From positions 62,001 to 126,000 of the forward strand of contig AZLU01000015.1 of the NCBI GenBank assembly GCA_002224055.1: a DNA stretch of 64,000 bases, given 5' to 3'. This document shows, piece after piece, positions 60,061 through 64,000 of this stretch. The notes beneath the pieces are model-generated. The model was not told the origin of the DNA. It saw only the letters and a list, made by a program, of their open reading frames with translations, and did not search any database. The position numbers were made by a program, and so were the translations under genes. Source of the DNA: Pezizomycotina sp. ARF18 (taxonomy: Eukaryota > Ascomycota). The stretch's first letter is position 1, and the number at the start of each line of letters is the position of its first letter.

Positions 60061-62083
60061 GAGGAAATTTCGAACCGATGGTGTTACAGGGATACCGACT
60101 GCACTTAGGCCATATCGTCCTGCTCTTATATCATTTTGAAAGCACGAAATACGGAGGAGAAGAAAGACATGGAGAAGCATTGAGCTGCATCTAGTTCAAC
60201 AACATCCAAGACGGAGACAATTTTCCTCCGACGAAAATTTTTCACGAGAATCTATTCCACGAGCGTTGATTTGAGCTTAGGACTCTCTCCGAATATTCGC
60301 AGACTCAAGTTGAGTAAATTTTTACGTAAAATAACTGCATGTCAGATTTTGATTCACGAACTGGACTCCCATAGAGTGGATATTCTGAGCGACTTTTCTT
60401 TCCCTTCTCATCGTTGTGGAAGCAGGGATTTTCGTTAGCGAACGTCTCGAACATAACGATCACGCGAACGAGCTGCACCAAGCTGCGCTAGCTACAACCG
60501 TCACTAGGGTGCATAGGAAAAACCATTGCTTTGGGTCTAAAATCATCGGCCACTTCCGGAAAAACATTTTTACTACTTTGGACCTTATAGCTTCGAACGG
60601 GACAACCTATTTCGAAGCATCACTTGACAACCCACAGTACTTAAGTACGAGGTCTTTTGTTTTTTATCCTATTCTTCCTTTGGAGGAGGAGCTCAAGTTA
60701 CCAGCCTCTAGAAAAAAAGTGGTGGGTTGGAAGAAAAGTTTTTCCTTGTCCACCTTTACCGAGCTGCATATGCTCTCGTTTACGGGTCCCATCGACTCCT
60801 CGTGGCCAATGACGGGAGGTTCCGAGGGTCCCGGGAATCCCAAATATCCACATTCCTGACCGCTGTCTGGGTGCGGGGCTTGCATAGGCCCCCAGGGTTG
60901 CAATTGCCCCCCGTTTGACTACACTGCACGTTCCTCTGCTATATTTACTGCACGAAGCCATGGGTTCGTTCAAGGATCCATCTCTCGCACGCTAAAAGCC
61001 TGCCATCACATCTCTCGGGTTACATACAGCAATTTGGCAAGGGTTTCGCTGTCGGGAGAGACGAAGATTTGGGTCCTGCGGTGGCTAAAAATATGAGACG
61101 AATTACGAATCTAAGACGACTCAAAAGGCCGGCAAGCTGAATTTTCAAAAGGCAACAAAAAACTCCAACGTTGAGCATCGTGAAAGAAATCGAACGACAA
61201 AAAAAAAAATCCTTCTCTCAATCAATTTCTGGTTAAGCCTTGCTGAGAAGATCTCCTACCGGCAGCTACCCCCGCATTTTTCGGCTAGGGCAGCAAAAGT
61301 GGGCACGGACGCCTTTTTGGTGTGGATTTATTCACCTTTCCCGAGTCTCCAGCCAATTAGCAACGGGGCGCAACCTCAAAGTGCGCTTGCGAATTTTTCC
61401 GGCCAGAGTCCGACAACCGTCCGACCCTCGTTTTGGAAAACGTTTACCTAATATTAATTGCACCTGGTTATATTGGGCTTATAGCTTTCTAGGACCAATT
61501 TTTCATGCTCAGCAGCCACCAATTATCATCTCGGAAGCTGCATGCATTAGCGGAAGGAATAACTCGTTTTTTTCTCTTTCCAGTTTATTCAAGTTTTTCC
61601 ATCGGACGATGGAAAATTTCTGGGTGGGCTTGTCTAGTCCCACATGCGACGCAAGCCGTTTACCGTCTTTACTTTCGTCGCGTTGTTCTATTGTTGGTGG
61701 GGCGCTCACCGCAAATTCGCGCTTCGGATTATCGTCCGAGAACTGCAGTTGGTGAAAAATTTCGGGGGAGGAACACTTTTTTTTAGCTGCAATTTTAACA
61801 TTCGGAGGGACTCGACCAGTTCAAAAGAAATTATAAAACAAATTTGCTCATACAAGCGAGGGTAGCAGCTTGTAAGTTGTGGACCTCTCTCCGTCGATTG
61901 CGATATTCAGCCATTTTGCGATTAAATATAGTGTGGTCGCAAAAAAAAAAAGGCAGAGGTACTATGTCTTTGCCCTGCTATTGTTTGACTTATCTAAAAC
62001 CTCAGCTACAGGCGCGGAGCACCCCCCTCAGCGAGCCCCTCCATCACTGGGCTTAACGGCCTAACAGCCTAGCAGACGAAATG
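60061..62083. other. no gene supported
   Basis: Frames at 60416-60859 plus (147 codons) and 61240-61755 plus (171 codons) show no motif or splice pattern I recognise. Their composition is mixed and hydrophobic without a clear signal or membrane topology. Confidence 0.4.
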
Positions 62084-62093
62084 TTTATAAATA
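62084..62093 (+). promoter_or_regulatory. TATA-like element upstream of the acetate transporter
   Basis: TTTATAAATA lies about 150 nt before the ATG of the transporter gene, followed by CT-rich sequence, a common fungal promoter layout. Confidence 0.5.
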
Positions 62094-62243
62094 CTGGACC
62101 CTTTCCGCATTCCCTCTGCCCAGTATCGCAAGCTGTTCCATCATCATTCGTATATCTTATCAGGGCATTAGCTACTCAATCCTTCCTGACAAGAACGACC
62201 TCCATTGCATTATAGCACATTATTACATTTATAACTTTCCACC

Positions 62244-63359
62244 ATGTCAGAGAAGCAACAAGAGGTCGCCGAGGGTATCACCCTCCGCGGCGCCGAATCC
62301 GACCAGTACATCGCAGGAAGGAGGAATTCCAAGGGCAACAACAACGGCGTCTACATTTCCTCAGAGATGTTCGAGAGGGTATTCCAGTCCCCTCCGCCGC
62401 AGAACGTCGAGCTCGTCCAGAGGAGTACGAAGAGGATGCAAGCGAACCCTACGCCAATGTAAGCTTCTCATCTTACCTTCCACTAGAGCCATTGAGGGTT
62501 GTTTTACTAATGCTAAGCCTTTTAGCGGTCTCATCGGCTTCGTACTATCGCTGACGCCGCTCGCCATGGACATGATGGGGTGGCACGGCGCGACTGCCAG
62601 CGGAGCAGCCGTAGTGGGTAGCTACTACCTCATCGGCGGCGTGTGCATGACCCTCGGCGGTATCCTCGAGTATTTCTTAGGTAATGAACAATATAACCCC
62701 TGAACATCTCCACCCTTCCCACAAAAAGAATATGCCACGACTATATAATCTCCTTAGCTAACGGCCATGTTCATAGGCAACACATTCTCCTTCGTCGTCT
62801 TCGTTTCCTTCGGTGGGTATTATAGTACCTACGGCACCATACTTACTCCCTCGCTCAACACCGCCGGTTCGTATTCTGCCACCGGCGACGCAATAGCGGG
62901 CGCGAAGACGGCGGGGTATAACAACGCCATCGGTAAGCTCCTCCCTCTCTTATCCAATCTCCTTCCCATTTCCCAAATATACCATAACTAACACTTTCTG
63001 CCCCAGCATTCTACCTCCTCTGGTGGGCCGTCCTCACCTTCATCTACACAATCTGCTCCCTCCGCACGAACGTCGTATCCGTCCTGCTCTTCCTCACACT
63101 AGACCTCTGCATCATCTTCGAAGCTGTCGAGTACATGTACCTCGCCGAGAACAAGACCAGCACCGCAGATACGATGCGCGTTACAGCAGGCGCGTTTGGG
63201 TTCGCGAGTACGCTGTGCGGGTGGTGGGAGATTCTGGGACAGTTGCTGATTGCGGCGGATTTTCCGGTCGATTTACCGATGGGCGATTTGAGCTGGTTTA
63301 TTAAGGGGAGGGGGAGAGGGGGGGTTCTATTGCTGGGGGTGATGAGAGTGTTTGATTGA
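62244..63359 (+). CDS. GPR1/FUN34/YaaH family acetate transporter
   Basis: Plasma-membrane uptake of acetate and related short-chain acids, or ammonium export in some members. Four exons (62244-62458, 62526-62680, 62777-62932, 63007-63359) join in frame to 292 aa with introns of 67, 96 and 74 nt and good GT/AG sites. Seen: a hydrophilic N-terminal tail, then the family signature in the form NPTPIGLIGFVLSLTP, six membrane segments (including GAAVVGSYYLIGGVCMTLGG, FSFVVFVSFGGYYSTYGT, FYLLWWAVLTFIYTICSL, VVSVLLFLTLDLCIIFEAVE, AGAFGFASTLCGWWEILGQL) and the terminal PMGDLS. The signature Ala/Leu are Thr/Ile here. Length is normal (about 250-300 aa). The last 20 residues (KGRGRGGVLLLGVMRVFD) depart from the family pattern and could reflect one late frame slip in a G-rich run. 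In relatives expression is often induced by acetate; this is not visible here. Confidence 0.9.
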
Positions 63360-64000
63360 AAAGTTTCTGTCGTTGTACACATGTGTGTGGTTATTAATAG
63401 CATTGAGTAGGTGTTAGCATACTTAGTAGCATCTTGTTTTCGTTGATAGGAGTAATAATACTAGTTGTTGTTTTTGATAGTCTAATGGAAATTCGCGGTT
63501 TCGATCAATCAATCGCTGTCCGGTCATATTCAGTAACCCATGGTTTACTAATAACAATCTAGAAGCCCGTGAGCTTCAGGGAAAAAAAGGGTATTTCATG
63601 AGCTACTTTAACATTTTATTGAGATTTTTTTTACAACACGGTAGAAGCAGTTTAGGAGAATATGCCATACGGGGAGTGACCCCTCCGAAGAGCTTCGACC
63701 GTAAAACGTTTCAGAAAACACCTCGCATCGCATGTGACGGTCGGATACCTGCATCCAGTAGCGGGCTGCTAGATCTACCACTGCATTTTTTTTTTTTCGG
63801 GAACGCAATCTACCATGCCGTTTAGGCTAATCATAAGAGTGTTGAGGAGAAATTACTAAAAATCACGCAAAAACGAAAACGTGAGGCCGGGTATCTCATA
63901 CTCGCGGAGGCAGTCTGCGGAACTCTCCCCTAATGAAGTGACTTTATGCATGCTAACGCGCCCACGTCACAACAGGGGGTAGAAACTCGTAGTGTATAAA
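63360..64000. other. 3' flank without a recognised gene
   Basis: The first 100-150 nt probably hold the transporter 3' UTR. Only short random frames follow. Confidence 0.5.

Noticed and set aside
1-64000. CRISPR array, rRNA operon, telomere repeats
   Set aside because: No regularly spaced direct repeats, no rRNA-like sequence and no TTAGGG arrays were seen.

Overview
The window looks like nuclear DNA of a filamentous ascomycete (Pezizomycotina). Introns are short (about 60-130 nt) with GTRNGT-type donors, CTAAC/CTGAC-like branch sequences and AG acceptors. The protein families are typically fungal: a Clr5-domain protein, a DUF3425-type bZIP factor, a GPR1/FUN34/YaaH acetate transporter, a GH27 alpha-galactosidase and NAD(P)-dependent dehydrogenases. 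Class and genus cannot be fixed by eye.

Layout. 1-3.6 kb holds no recognisable gene. 3.6-5.3 kb (minus) is a BAR-like protein. 5.3-28.3 kb is a gene-poor stretch with poly-A/T tracts, a TA-flanked MITE and hairpins. 28.3-29.1 kb is a fungal conserved hypothetical protein. 31.4-31.9 kb is a stand-alone Clr5-domain gene. 32.6-41.7 kb, all minus strand, is a tandem array of five related small secreted proteins (here called A to E). Copies A and B lie in two diverged copies of one duplicated segment, and copy A is broken by a MITE inserted in its signal-peptide codons. 42.4-43.7 kb (minus) is a secreted alpha-galactosidase. 45.4-46.7 kb (minus) is a secreted Cys-rich protein of unknown family. 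48.8-53.4 kb carries an intact 166-aa protein, a bZIP factor, an SDR reductase and a nucleoside-diphosphate-sugar-epimerase-like protein. 55.2-58.2 kb has three unrecognised small genes. 62.2-63.4 kb is the acetate transporter, the cleanest gene here.

How it fits. The 31-47 kb part (small regulator, secreted array, secreted glycosidase, larger secreted protein) looks like an accessory secretome island. It is repeat-rich and evolving by tandem duplication and transposon insertion. The best candidate for something undescribed is the A-E family: a signal peptide, a Y-x-[EQ]-Y-x-C motif, a phase-1 intron that splits the next codon (Cys in B, C and D), and a CC pair followed exactly eight codons later by a GT donor.

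Caution. Most conserved genes show several apparent one-base losses, mostly in or beside short homopolymer runs, while both flanking frames still match the family. This looks more like under-called homopolymers in a long-read assembly than like true pseudogenes, so spans are given for whole loci rather than for single open frames.
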